NCBI RefSeq assembly: GCF_017814275.1
Contig: NZ_JAGIYQ010000004.1
Coordinates: forward strand, 62,001-126,000
From: Gottfriedia endophytica
Lineage (GTDB): Bacteria; Bacillota; Bacilli; Bacillales; Bacillaceae_G
Length of the DNA: 64,000 bases
Direction of reading: 5' to 3'
Below are positions 9,879 through 17,942 of the stretch, one piece after another; position 1 is the first letter of the stretch; the number at the start of each line of letters is the position of its first letter. Below the pieces are notes generated by a model, which did no database searches, was not told the DNA's origin, and saw only the letters and a list, made by a program, of their open reading frames with translations. The translations under genes were made by a program, and so were the position numbers.

Positions 9879-9987
9879 TTCTTATCTTCCAAGTTAAAAA
9901 ACTTGTAGGAATTAGCACCTTTTCAATAAAACATTGAAGGTTGCTGAGGCGTCATAGGGCCATACCCTCGACCTCTCTTGATAAGAA
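9879..9987 (-). promoter_or_regulatory. SAM-I (S-box) riboswitch controlling metI-metC-yitJ-metH
   Basis: The S-box core is clear on the minus strand: P1 arms TTCTTATC and GATAAGAA, AGAGAGGTCGAGGG, GCCTCAGCAACC, and GGTGCTAATTCC. It is followed by an intrinsic terminator, the standard transcription-off arrangement at high SAM. Confidence 0.96.
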
Positions 9988-10008
9988 ATCCGTATGTGAT
10001 TTTTCTAA

Positions 10009-10038
10009 ACTTTACAATACAATCTAAATTAATGTCAA
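10009..10038 (-). promoter_or_regulatory. Sigma-A promoter of the metI operon
   Basis: On the minus strand TTGACA (10038-10033) is separated by 18 bases from TAAAGT (10014-10009), with the S-box beginning about 20 bases downstream. Confidence 0.6.
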
Positions 10039-10170
10039 TCACTTTTTTGAAAAAAAGGAATCATCAGAAAAAGTAAAATGGAGTAAGAGTGCAAAAAGAA
10101 GTTATATAGAGAGTATGACCATTAGGTAACAAATATGAATGGATAAATTTTTTGTCTGGACATAAATCTA

Positions 10171-10185
10171 AATTTTCAAAAAAAA
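10171..10185 (+). promoter_or_regulatory. Possible CodY box upstream of metX
   Basis: AATTTTCAAAAAAAA matches the CodY consensus AATTTTCWGAAAATT at 12 of 15 positions and lies directly upstream of the -35 element. In AT-rich DNA this can arise by chance. Confidence 0.25.
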
Positions 10186-10187
10186 TA

Positions 10188-10216
10188 TTGACTTTTGGTA
10201 TTTCTTGCATTTAATA
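10188..10216 (+). promoter_or_regulatory. Sigma-A promoter of metX-hom
   Basis: TTGACT (10188-10193), a 17-base spacer and TTAATA (10211-10216). Predicted start is near 10223, shortly before the S-box. Confidence 0.65.
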
Positions 10217-10247
10217 TTTTCATTAAGAATTTCATAGGCAAATTTTT

Positions 10248-10355
10248 TTCTTATCAAGAGAGGTGGAGGGACTGACCCTGCGAAGCCTCGGCAACCAGCA
10301 TTTTTATGCCCGGTGCTAATTTCAGAGGAAGTTATTATGATTCCGAAGATAAGAA
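10248..10355 (+). promoter_or_regulatory. SAM-I (S-box) riboswitch controlling metX-hom
   Basis: Core elements: P1 arms TTCTTATC and GATAAGAA, AGAGAGGTGGAGGGAC, GCCTCGGCAACC and CGGTGCTAATTTC. The downstream hairpin contains the metX ribosome-binding site, so control may be mainly translational. Confidence 0.95.
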
Positions 10356-10376
10356 GGTGGAGCTCGCTATTTATTT

Positions 10377-10406
10377 ACCCCCTTCTGTCTTTGTACGGAA
10401 GGGGGT
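10377..10406 (+). terminator. Expression-platform hairpin that hides the metX ribosome-binding site
   Basis: ACCCCCTTCTGT pairs over 12 bp with ACGGAAGGGGGT around a 6-base loop. The T tract after it is weak (TTTAATATT). The 3' arm carries the Shine-Dalgarno-like AAGGGGG seven bases before the TTG start. The alternative partner AGAAGGTGG (10352-10360) can pair with CCCCCTTCT (10378-10386) and would free it. Confidence 0.75.
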
Positions 10407-10412
10407 TTAATA

Positions 10413-11498
10413 TTGGGGGTCGTCACGGAAAATTTGATAAATGAATATGGTGTTGTTTGTGTCGGGGATCTTGAATTAGAGTCAGGCGAAGTCCTCCCTA
10501 AGGTAGAACTAGCATATGAACGAGCAGGTCAAAGGGACGGAGAGATTATTCTTGTTTGCCACGCTTTAACTGGAAATCAGTTCACTGTTGGATCCAATCA
10601 TCAAGGTTGGTGGAGCGGTTTAATTGGTGCAGGTAAGTATATTGATACAAGTACCTATCAAGTGATTACTTTTAACGTTTTAGGAGGTTGTTCAGGTTCA
10701 ACTGGCCCACTTAGCATTAACCCGAATACAGGGGAATTATATAAAAATAGTTTTCCCTTTGTGACAGTCAGAGATATGGTTCATGCGCAAGCTAAGGCTC
10801 TTCAAAAGATGGGAATTAGTAGAGTTAGGGCAATTATTGGTGGTTCGTTAGGAGGAATGCAAGTTTTAGAGTGGGGACTTCTTTACCCCACCTACTCAGA
10901 TTTATTAATTCCATTAGCTGTTACGCCTGTTTTTAGTGACTATGGAATTGCCTTCAATACGATAGCAAGAAGGGCAATTGAAGACGATCCTTCTTGGCAA
11001 AATGGAGAATATGAAAATGGCGAAGTCCTTCGAGGTTTAGAGATTGCAAGAATGATTGGAATGGTTACATATCGTACTGATAGCCTGTTTAATCAACGGT
11101 TTAAGAAAGAACGAAAAGTGATAAGTAGTAACCAAGAGGAGTTTCAGGTTGAATCCTACTTGAAATATCAAGGTGAGAAACTAGCCCGCCGTTTTGATGC
11201 AAATAGTTACGTTAGATTACTTAATGCCATGAACAATTATGATATAGGTTTCTCTCGTGAAGGATGGAAAAAGGCTCTTCAATTTATTCAATCTAAGATT
11301 TTGTTGATCGGTTACTCGGGAGATTTACTATATCCTCCAACTATTCTTAAAGAAATGGCAAGTGTATTAAAACAATATCGAAAAAAAGTTATATTTCATA
11401 AAGTTGAAACAGATTTTGGTCATGATGGATTTTTGGCTGAGTATTCAAAATGGGGAACCATTATTAAAAGAGTGATAGAAAGGGGTATAAAAAATTGA
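10413..11498 (+). CDS. metX: Homoserine O-acyltransferase (alpha/beta hydrolase type)
   Basis: Acylates homoserine, committing it to methionine synthesis. The 361-residue alpha/beta-hydrolase shows HALTGN near residue 49, the nucleophile serine in GGSLGGMQ near residue 144, a candidate acid in GDLLYPP near 308 and the catalytic histidine in GHDGFLAEY near 337. The TTG start is chosen because AAGGGGG lies seven bases upstream and no in-frame ATG precedes conserved sequence. That site sits inside the riboswitch hairpin. Family members use acetyl- or succinyl-CoA; acetyl is usual in Bacillus, but I do not assign it from sequence. Confidence 0.93.
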   Translation: MGVVTENLINEYGVVCVGDLELESGEVLPKVELAYERAGQRDGEIILVCHALTGNQFTVGSNHQGWWSGLIGAGKYIDTSTYQVITFNVLGGCSGSTGPLSINPNTGELYKNSFPFVTVRDMVHAQAKALQKMGISRVRAIIGGSLGGMQVLEWGLLYPTYSDLLIPLAVTPVFSDYGIAFNTIARRAIEDDPSWQNGEYENGEVLRGLEIARMIGMVTYRTDSLFNQRFKKERKVISSNQEEFQVESYLKYQGEKLARRFDANSYVRLLNAMNNYDIGFSREGWKKALQFIQSKILLIGYSGDLLYPPTILKEMASVLKQYRKKVIFHKVETDFGHDGFLAEYSKWGTIIKRVIERGIKN

Positions 11499-12736
11499 CA
11501 GCTATTCATGTTGCTTTATTAGGGTATGGGACAGTAGGGAAAGGTGTATATCGAACGATAGAAAAACATCAAGAAAGACTAAAAACGATTTTAGGAAAAG
11601 AGGTTAAAATTGTAGCAATCCTTGTAAAGGAATTAGAAAAACATCAATGGGTTAATAATGAAGTCCTTTTCACTGATAATTATACTGATATAATCAATCT
11701 TCCTAAATTAGATGTAGTAATTGATGCTATTGTGGGTGTTGAACCAGGATTTTCTTATTTACGACAAGCAATTAATAGAGGGTGCCATGTCATTACCGCA
11801 AATAAAGAAATGTTTGCCCATCACGGAACTGAACTATTAAGTCTGGCAAAAGAAAAAAACGTGTCCCTAGGTTTTGAGGCAACAGTGGCAGGGGGAATTC
11901 CGATCATTCAAACGTTGAAGAAACTATTAAATGCCAATAAAGTAGACAAAGTTGAAGGAATCTTAAACGGTACATCCAATTTTATATTAACAAAAATGAG
12001 AGAAGAAAACCTATCATTTGAGGATGCTCTTAAATTGGCACAGGAATATGGATATGCAGAAGCTGATCCAGCCAATGATATAGAGGGTGTGGATGCATTT
12101 TATAAAGCGGTTATCTTAAGTGAGGTTATTTTTGGTGAACAACCTGAATGGGAACAAACTATTACTCAAGGGATTGGCACGTTAACATTACAACAAATTA
12201 AATTATTTGAGTCTCTCGGTTTACGATTTAAACATGTCGCTTCTCTGCAAAAATCAAACACTGAGATTCAATGTACAGTCCGCCCGGTTCTAGTGACTAA
12301 TTCCCATCCTTTGTATCAGGTTGAAGAGGTTCAAAATGCCATTAATATTGAAGCAGATATTGTTGGAAATATAAGCTTACAAGGACCAGGCGCAGGTATG
12401 TTCCCAACTGCAAGCGCCATTGTTGAGGATCTTATTCACATCGGAGATAAACAATTAGCTTCAAGCCCCGAAGATAGTTTGTTTTTTGAAAAGGAGACGA
12501 AAGAAAATATTTGGGCTTTGCATGGAGAGATAGACAATCTTCTTTTATCGGATGATATAAGAATTAGTAAAGAAATTCATCCTCAAGTAGTATTGGTTGA
12601 AACGACAGTAGAAAGAATCATTAACCTCAAAACATCACATGAAATATGTTGTTTTGAAGTATTAGGTAATATCGAGGAAGATAAGGTGCTTCATGGAGAA
12701 TTAATTAAGGAAGAGAATATAAATCATTCTTACTAA
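11495..12736 (+). CDS. hom: Homoserine dehydrogenase
   Basis: Reduces aspartate semialdehyde to homoserine, the substrate of MetX. The 413-residue protein has the nucleotide-binding GYGTVGKGV at the N-terminus, the substrate/catalytic region with GGIPII and NGTSNFILT near residues 150-166, and a shortened C-terminal part ending near an ACT-like segment. The TTG start overlaps the metX stop (TTGA), so the two are translationally coupled. Because it sits under a SAM riboswitch, it is probably a methionine-dedicated copy rather than the threonine-operon enzyme, although no second copy can be seen here. Confidence 0.93.
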   Translation: MTAIHVALLGYGTVGKGVYRTIEKHQERLKTILGKEVKIVAILVKELEKHQWVNNEVLFTDNYTDIINLPKLDVVIDAIVGVEPGFSYLRQAINRGCHVITANKEMFAHHGTELLSLAKEKNVSLGFEATVAGGIPIIQTLKKLLNANKVDKVEGILNGTSNFILTKMREENLSFEDALKLAQEYGYAEADPANDIEGVDAFYKAVILSEVIFGEQPEWEQTITQGIGTLTLQQIKLFESLGLRFKHVASLQKSNTEIQCTVRPVLVTNSHPLYQVEEVQNAINIEADIVGNISLQGPGAGMFPTASAIVEDLIHIGDKQLASSPEDSLFFEKETKENIWALHGEIDNLLLSDDIRISKEIHPQVVLVETTVERIINLKTSHEICCFEVLGNIEEDKVLHGELIKEENINHSY

Positions 12737-12817
12737 ACAAATATCAAACGGTTAATTTTAAGTTTATGGGTCTGGATAATGATATCAGTCAAATACAAAA
12801 AAATTAATATTTGTATG

Positions 12818-12855
12818 AAAAAATGTTCCTGATATGATTACCAGGAACATTTTTT
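12818..12855 (+). terminator. Bidirectional terminator between hom and the pyruvate kinase gene
   Basis: AATGTTCCTG pairs with CAGGAACATT around a 10-base loop, with six T on each strand. It is nearly identical to the hairpin after metH at 2141-2176. Confidence 0.85.
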
Positions 12856-12868
12856 CACAAGGGTAAAT

Positions 12869-13957
12869 TTATTTACTACTAATCGTAGAATTTATCAATT
12901 CGAGCATATCGGCAAAGTCAAAAGGAGCCTTCAATTTCACTCGTTCAGCAAATTGAGACACAATTTTCAAAGTTTCAATACTTTGTACAGGATAATGTCC
13001 TGCAGCACTTTCAGCGGACAACATGACAGCATTTGTCCCATCCATAACAGCTTGAAATACATCTGTAACTTCGGCTCTTGTAGGTAATGGGGCTTCTACC
13101 ATTGATTGAAGCATTTGTGTAGCGGTAATGACGAAAGTATCCATCCGATTACACTCGTTAATCATTGCTTTTTGTAGCACTGGTATCCATTGAAAAGGAA
13201 GCTCAACACCGAGGTCGCCCCTAGCGATCATCACTGCATCCGTTTCTTTACAAATTTCTTGAAAGTTACGGACTGCTTCAATCGTTTCGATTTTTGCTAC
13301 TAACTGAGATGCAGTCCTTTGCTTAGATTCCATAAAACTTCTTATTTCTTTAATATTTGCTGCCCTCCGGATAAAGGAGCAAGCTATGTAATCTATTTCT
13401 TCTTGTAAAAGGAATTCAATATCCTGTTTATCTTTTTCAGTAATGGCGGGTAAACTTGTTACAACACCTGGAAGATTGACTCCTTTATGAGAAGATATTT
13501 CCCCACCTGTTTTAACTGTAGTGACAATACTTCTTTGATCCACTTTAGTAACCAATAATTCGACCGCACCATCGTTAATCAAGATTCGATTATTCGGCTT
13601 CACATCATTAATTAAGCCTTCATAATCAACACTTGCCTGTTTGTTATCTCCAACTACTTCATCAATGAGAATGGTAAAGGTTTGTCCAGCTTCAAGAATG
13701 ACTTTTTCGCTATTAACTTTCCCTAATCGAATTTTTGGCCCTTGGAGGTCACCCAATATTTTGATATTCGTCCCAGTCTCATTACGAATTGATTTTATTA
13801 ATTCAATAACACTACGATGGCTCTCATGGGTTCCATGGGAAAAATTCAGTCTGGCGATCGTCATACCATGCTGAATCAAGTCAGTAAGAACTTTTTTATC
13901 ACTACTTGATGGCCCAATCGTACAAATACGATCAATGGACATAGTAACCACCCCCAT
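12869..13957 (-). CDS. pyk: Short pyruvate kinase lacking the C-terminal regulatory domain
   Basis: Converts phosphoenolpyruvate and ADP to pyruvate and ATP. The catalytic A and B domains are complete: CTIGPSS, ARLNFSHG, GDLQGPKIRL, AKIE, ARGDLGVE, TATQML and PTRAE are all present. The protein stops at about residue 362 after the barrel. Usual bacterial enzymes have about 470 residues and Bacillus types up to 585 with an extra PEP-utiliser-like domain, so the allosteric C domain is missing. DLQGPKIRL carries Leu, Gln and Lys where potassium-dependent enzymes have Thr, Lys and Glu, the pattern described for K+-independent enzymes. MSIDRICT at the sixth codon is an alternative start. It is probably a secondary isozyme. 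Confidence 0.85.
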   Translation of the reverse strand: MGVVTMSIDRICTIGPSSSDKKVLTDLIQHGMTIARLNFSHGTHESHRSVIELIKSIRNETGTNIKILGDLQGPKIRLGKVNSEKVILEAGQTFTILIDEVVGDNKQASVDYEGLINDVKPNNRILINDGAVELLVTKVDQRSIVTTVKTGGEISSHKGVNLPGVVTSLPAITEKDKQDIEFLLQEEIDYIACSFIRRAANIKEIRSFMESKQRTASQLVAKIETIEAVRNFQEICKETDAVMIARGDLGVELPFQWIPVLQKAMINECNRMDTFVITATQMLQSMVEAPLPTRAEVTDVFQAVMDGTNAVMLSAESAAGHYPVQSIETLKIVSQFAERVKLKAPFDFADMLELINSTISSK

Positions 13958-14061
13958 TTAATGGGATTATTATGCCCAATAAAAATCTTTTTTTATTAGC
14001 AATTGACCGATAGCCTAATATTACATATTAAAATAATAATCTAAAGAGTTTTTTAGGCAGT

Positions 14062-14090
14062 TTGTCAACATAGAAAGACCGTGTTAGTAT
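14062..14090 (+). promoter_or_regulatory. Sigma-A promoter of the zinc-ribbon gene
   Basis: TTGTCA (14062-14067), 17-base spacer, TAGTAT (14085-14090). Confidence 0.5.
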
Positions 14091-14196
14091 TTATCCATAT
14101 AAGGAATATGCTATATATTTTTGTCGATTTAGATAGTAAAAGGAAATTGAAAATTATTCTATGTCGAACTAACAAGAACAAATGGAGGAAATACGA

Positions 14197-14538
14197 ATGT
14201 CAAATTTACCAAATTGCCCAAAATGTAATTCAGAATACACTTATGAAGATGGAAGTCTTTTTGTATGTCCAGAATGTGGCCATGAGTGGGCTTTAGGAGC
14301 GGAAACAGAAACAAGCGAAGAAACTAAAGTAATCAAGGATGCAAACGGAAATATATTAAATGATGGTGATACAATTACCGTAATCAAAGACCTTAAAGTA
14401 AGAGGAAGTTCATCGGTCTTAAAAATGGGTACTAGAGTAAAAAATATTCGTTTAGTAGATGGGGACCATGATATTGATTGTAAAATTGATGGCTTTGGGG
14501 CTATGAAATTAAAATCTGAATTTGTTAAAAAGATATAA
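14197..14538 (+). CDS. yjdM: Zinc-ribbon protein of the YjdM/PhnA family
   Basis: A 113-residue protein with an N-terminal zinc ribbon ([13 protein letters not shown], then CPECGHEW) and a C-terminal SH3-like PhnA domain containing the family stretch VKDANGN-like IKDANGN and DGDT. The start is set at [10 protein letters not shown] because GGAGG lies eight bases upstream and homologues begin there; an ATG five codons earlier has no site. Members were once called phosphonoacetate hydrolase-like, but the function is unknown in most species. It has its own promoter and terminator. Confidence 0.88.
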   Translation: MSNLPNCPKCNSEYTYEDGSLFVCPECGHEWALGAETETSEETKVIKDANGNILNDGDTITVIKDLKVRGSSSVLKMGTRVKNIRLVDGDHDIDCKIDGFGAMKLKSEFVKKI

Positions 14539-14560
14539 GCACATTTTTATATTAAAGAAG

Positions 14561-14600
14561 AACTCCAACCTAAACTGATTAATGTTCAGGTTGGAGTTTT
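14561..14600 (+). terminator. Terminator between yjdM and nagE
   Basis: AACTCCAACCT pairs with AGGTTGGAGTT, followed by TTTTTCTTTT on the plus strand. Probably serves both convergent genes. Confidence 0.85.
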
Positions 14601-14612
14601 TCTTTTAGTTTA

Positions 14613-16508
14613 TTACTGAATAGATAGTATCCCGCTTTGACCTTGAGATGCTTGTCCATTTTTCTTAATATCTAGTTTAGATAAATTAGTGAAGATCACA
14701 GGTGTTACAGTTGAAGGAGCCGAGTTCTTAATGAAATCAAGATCGAACTTCAAGATTTCTTGTCCTTTTGTAACACGTGCACCTTCTGGGGCAAGAACTG
14801 TAAAACCTTCTCCTTTTAAATGAACAGTGTCTAATCCAATATGAATCAGAATCTCATATCCTTGATCCGATTTAATGCCAATTGCGTGCTTTGTTGGGAA
14901 GACGCCTGTAATAGTACCATCAACTGGAGAAACAACTGAACCACCTGATGGAATAACTCCGAAGCCATCACCCATCATCTTTTGTGAGAAGATTTGATCT
15001 GGTACTTCTTCAAGAGGGATGATTTCACCTTCGATTGGCATGACAAAGTCTTTTTCAGTTAGTGGTAATAGAGTATTAGTATTTGTTTCTGTTACAGTAC
15101 TTTCTTCATTTCCATTTAGTTTTCCGACGTTCATATCAACCTTCTTCATCGCATCTGCGACAAATTCTACTGCAGTTCCTACAACAATTTGTAGGTTTGT
15201 TTTGTCTAGTTTGATGACACCTCTAGCACCGTGCGTTTTCAGGGCAGAATCATTTACTTTTTCCATATCCTTCACATTTAATCGAAGGCGAGTTGTACAG
15301 TTGTCAATTGTTGAGATGTTTTCTCTGCCACCAATATCACGTACAAAATGGTAAGCCATTGTTTCGTATTTATTGTCTCCTACTACTTCTTTGGCATTTA
15401 CATCTTCAACAGTTTCCTCATCGTCTTCACGACCAGGTGTTTTTAAATTGAATGCCTTAATAACTGTATAGAACACTACGAAGTAAATTACTCCATAAAA
15501 TAATCCTACTACAAGTAATAAAAGTGGTTTTTGTGCGATATTGAAGTTTAATAAATAATCAATTGCTCCAGCAGAGAAGGTAAATCCGTCTCTAATACCG
15601 AGCAATGAGGTAATTAGCATTGATAAACCTGTTAGAATCGCATGAATCAAATACAAGAAAGGTGCGATAAACATAAATGAGAATTCAATCGGTTCAGTAA
15701 TCCCTGTTAAGAAAGATGTTAAGGCTAGTCCCATAAACATACCAAAAGTTTCTTTTTTCTTTTCAGGTTTTGCTGTTGCGATGATTGCAAAAGCTGCTGC
15801 TGGAAGACCGAGCATCATAATAGGGAAGAAACCTGTCATGTATGCTCCAGCGTGTGGATCACCTGCAAAGAAGCGAGCAATGTCACCTGTTTTTCCAGCA
15901 AATGAGCCAAATTGGAACCAGAATAAACTGTTTAGAACGTGGTGAAGACCTAATGGAATAAGTAGACGGTTTAAAAATCCGAAAATCCCTGATCCGACTG
16001 CTCCTAGTCCAATAATCCAGTTACCAACACCGTTGATTCCATCTTGAATAGTTGGCCAAACATAGCCCGCGATTCCTGCCAAAATAACCATTGCAACAGA
16101 GGTAACAATTGGAACAAAACGTTTTCCACTAAAGAAAGCAAGCCATTCAGGGAGCTTTATATTATGATAGCGGTTGTATAATAATCCGGCAATAATCCCG
16201 GCTAGAATTCCTCCCAGTACGCCCATATTAATATTTTTATCAATTGCTTGTGTACCTTGAGTTAGAACTAAATAACCGATGGCACCGGAAAGAGCAGCTG
16301 CACCATTGTTGTCTTTTGAGAAGCCAATCGCAACACCAATTGCGAAAATTAAAGCTAAGTTAGAAAAGATTGCGTCTCCTGCATTCGCAATGAAAGGAAT
16401 GTTTAGTAAGTCAGGTTGTCCAAAACGAAGTAACAATCCTGCTGCAGGTAAAACGGCAATCGGTAACATAAGTGCTTTACCAATACGTTGTAAAAATCCA
16501 AGCATCAT
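14613..16508 (-). CDS. nagE: PTS N-acetylglucosamine-specific EIICBA transporter
   Basis: Imports GlcNAc and phosphorylates it to GlcNAc-6-P. The 631 residues read in order IIC (about 1-345, many membrane helices, with GLHHVLNS and GITEPIEF), IIB (about 385-460, phospho-cysteine in IDNCTTRLRL) and IIA (about 500-631, phospho-histidine in ILIHIGLDTV). A glucose EIICBA is the main alternative. The assignment to GlcNAc rests on the IIC sequence and on the divergent nagA-nagB-nagR genes sharing NagR operators. A cre box lies just upstream, so glucose repression is expected. Confidence 0.92.
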   Translation of the reverse strand: MMLGFLQRIGKALMLPIAVLPAAGLLLRFGQPDLLNIPFIANAGDAIFSNLALIFAIGVAIGFSKDNNGAAALSGAIGYLVLTQGTQAIDKNINMGVLGGILAGIIAGLLYNRYHNIKLPEWLAFFSGKRFVPIVTSVAMVILAGIAGYVWPTIQDGINGVGNWIIGLGAVGSGIFGFLNRLLIPLGLHHVLNSLFWFQFGSFAGKTGDIARFFAGDPHAGAYMTGFFPIMMLGLPAAAFAIIATAKPEKKKETFGMFMGLALTSFLTGITEPIEFSFMFIAPFLYLIHAILTGLSMLITSLLGIRDGFTFSAGAIDYLLNFNIAQKPLLLLVVGLFYGVIYFVVFYTVIKAFNLKTPGREDDEETVEDVNAKEVVGDNKYETMAYHFVRDIGGRENISTIDNCTTRLRLNVKDMEKVNDSALKTHGARGVIKLDKTNLQIVVGTAVEFVADAMKKVDMNVGKLNGNEESTVTETNTNTLLPLTEKDFVMPIEGEIIPLEEVPDQIFSQKMMGDGFGVIPSGGSVVSPVDGTITGVFPTKHAIGIKSDQGYEILIHIGLDTVHLKGEGFTVLAPEGARVTKGQEILKFDLDFIKNSAPSTVTPVIFTNLSKLDIKKNGQASQGQSGILSIQ

Positions 16509-16531
16509 TTTTCTCTCCTTTTTGTAAATTA

Positions 16532-16545
16532 TGAAAGCGCTTTTC
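16532..16545 (-). promoter_or_regulatory. Catabolite-responsive element (CcpA site) before nagE
   Basis: TGAAAGCGCTTTTC matches the cre core TGAAAGCGCTTTCA at 12 of 14 positions. It lies between the predicted nagE promoter and its start codon, where bound CcpA would block transcription. Confidence 0.75.
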
Positions 16546-16555
16546 CTTGGGCTTA

Positions 16556-16584
16556 ATATAACACTAAGTAAATATAGATGTCTA
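16556..16584 (-). promoter_or_regulatory. Likely nagE promoter overlapping a NagR operator
   Basis: On the minus strand TAGACA (16584-16579), 17-base spacer, TTATAT (16561-16556). The -35 lies inside the dre site at 16576-16591. Confidence 0.45.
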
Positions 16585-16591
16585 TACCAAT
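16576..16591 (-). promoter_or_regulatory. NagR operator (dre site) for nagE
   Basis: Minus strand ATTGGTATAGACATCT is a close match to the dre sites bound by NagR/DasR regulators. Confidence 0.8.
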
Positions 16592-16674
16592 TTAAACCAA
16601 AAATAATAAAATAATAGAATATTAACTGGGATTATAAGGGGCATTAAAAAATATAGATACTTTCGGATGGGTGT

Positions 16675-16690
16675 ATTGGTATAGACAACT
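16675..16690 (+). promoter_or_regulatory. NagR operator (dre site) for nagA
   Basis: ATTGGTATAGACAACT on the plus strand differs from the nagE-side site in only one base. It lies about 50 bases before the nagA start, consistent with roadblock or promoter occlusion. Confidence 0.8.
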
Positions 16691-16742
16691 AGATAATTTA
16701 GGTGCTAAGATTAAGCTAAGAAACCGAAAGGAAGTTATGAAA

Positions 16743-17942
16743 ATGATTTCGAATAGTCATCAAATTTTAATTAGAGGAATGAGAATTTATTCAGAAAATC
16801 AAATCATTGAAAGCGGTTATATAAAGATAGAAAATCAAAAAATTACGGAATTTGGAACGATAGAGAATCTTAAAAGTGAGGAAGGATTTGAAGTTTTTGA
16901 AGTGCCATCTCACTTTCATGCTATTCCTGGTTTGATTGATGTTCATATACATGGGGTAAACGGGGCAGATACGATGGATGCGACAGAGGAAGCTCTAAGC
17001 ATTATGGCAACTGCTTTACCAAAGGAAGGTACAACAAGTTTCTTGGCTACAACAATTACGCAAGAAGCTAGTGAAGTAGAACGAGCAATTGTTAATGCTG
17101 GAGAATATATTCAAAAGCAATCATCACAAGGCAAAGCAGAGGTACTTGGTATCCATTTAGAAGGACCGTTTGTAAACAAGAAAATGGCAGGCGCGCAGCC
17201 GATTGAGCATATTATTGATCCGGACCTTGACTTGTTTAAGAAATGGCAAGAGAAAGCAATTGGGAATATTCGATTAGTGACGATCGCACCTGAACAACCA
17301 GGCGGGCTCGAAATGATTCGTTATTTAAAGGAGAATGGAGTGATTGCTTCCATTGGACATACCAATGCAACATATGAGCAGGTAAGTGAATCAATTGAAG
17401 CAGGTGCAAACCATGTAACACATCTATATAACCAAATGCGTGGTTTACATCACCGTGAGCCTGGGGTTGTTGGTGCAGCTTTTTTACGTGATGAGTTAAA
17501 AGCAGAAATCATTGCAGATGGGATACATGTTTGTTCTGAAATGGTTAAGCTGGCATATCACCAGAAACAAAGTGATGGCTTAATTTTGATTACAGATTCT
17601 ATGAGAGCAAAATGCTTAAAGAACGGAAAGTACGATCTGGGTGGTCAAGAGGTAACAGTTGCAGAAGGCAAAGCAGTTCTTAAAGACGGTACGCTTGCAG
17701 GCAGTACTCTAAGATTAGGACATGCGCTTAAGAATATGATGGCGTTTACTGGGTGCCCTCTTAAAGAAGCAATTGAGATGGCCTCAGCAAACCCGGCTAA
17801 ACAACTAGATATTTATGATCGTAAAGGAAGTATAGCGGTTAACAAGGATGCAGATATCGTTATTCTAAATGATGAAATGGAAGTTATCATGACATTTTGT
17901 CGTGGAGAACTTGCTTTTCATAAGGAGGAGAATGAAGAATGA
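16743..17942 (+). CDS. nagA: N-acetylglucosamine-6-phosphate deacetylase
   Basis: Removes acetate from GlcNAc-6-P. This amidohydrolase of 399 residues has the metal-site HIHG motif (in DVHIHGVNG), HLEGPF, GHTNAT, HLYNQM and LITDSM. The ATG at 16743 is chosen because AAAGGAAG lies eight bases upstream and it gives the usual length of about 396. An ATG two codons earlier is also possible. A longer frame reaching 16671 would run through the dre operator and is unlikely. First gene of nagA-nagB-nagR-SIS. Confidence 0.95.
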   Translation: MISNSHQILIRGMRIYSENQIIESGYIKIENQKITEFGTIENLKSEEGFEVFEVPSHFHAIPGLIDVHIHGVNGADTMDATEEALSIMATALPKEGTTSFLATTITQEASEVERAIVNAGEYIQKQSSQGKAEVLGIHLEGPFVNKKMAGAQPIEHIIDPDLDLFKKWQEKAIGNIRLVTIAPEQPGGLEMIRYLKENGVIASIGHTNATYEQVSESIEAGANHVTHLYNQMRGLHHREPGVVGAAFLRDELKAEIIADGIHVCSEMVKLAYHQKQSDGLILITDSMRAKCLKNGKYDLGGQEVTVAEGKAVLKDGTLAGSTLRLGHALKNMMAFTGCPLKEAIEMASANPAKQLDIYDRKGSIAVNKDADIVILNDEMEVIMTFCRGELAFHKEENEE

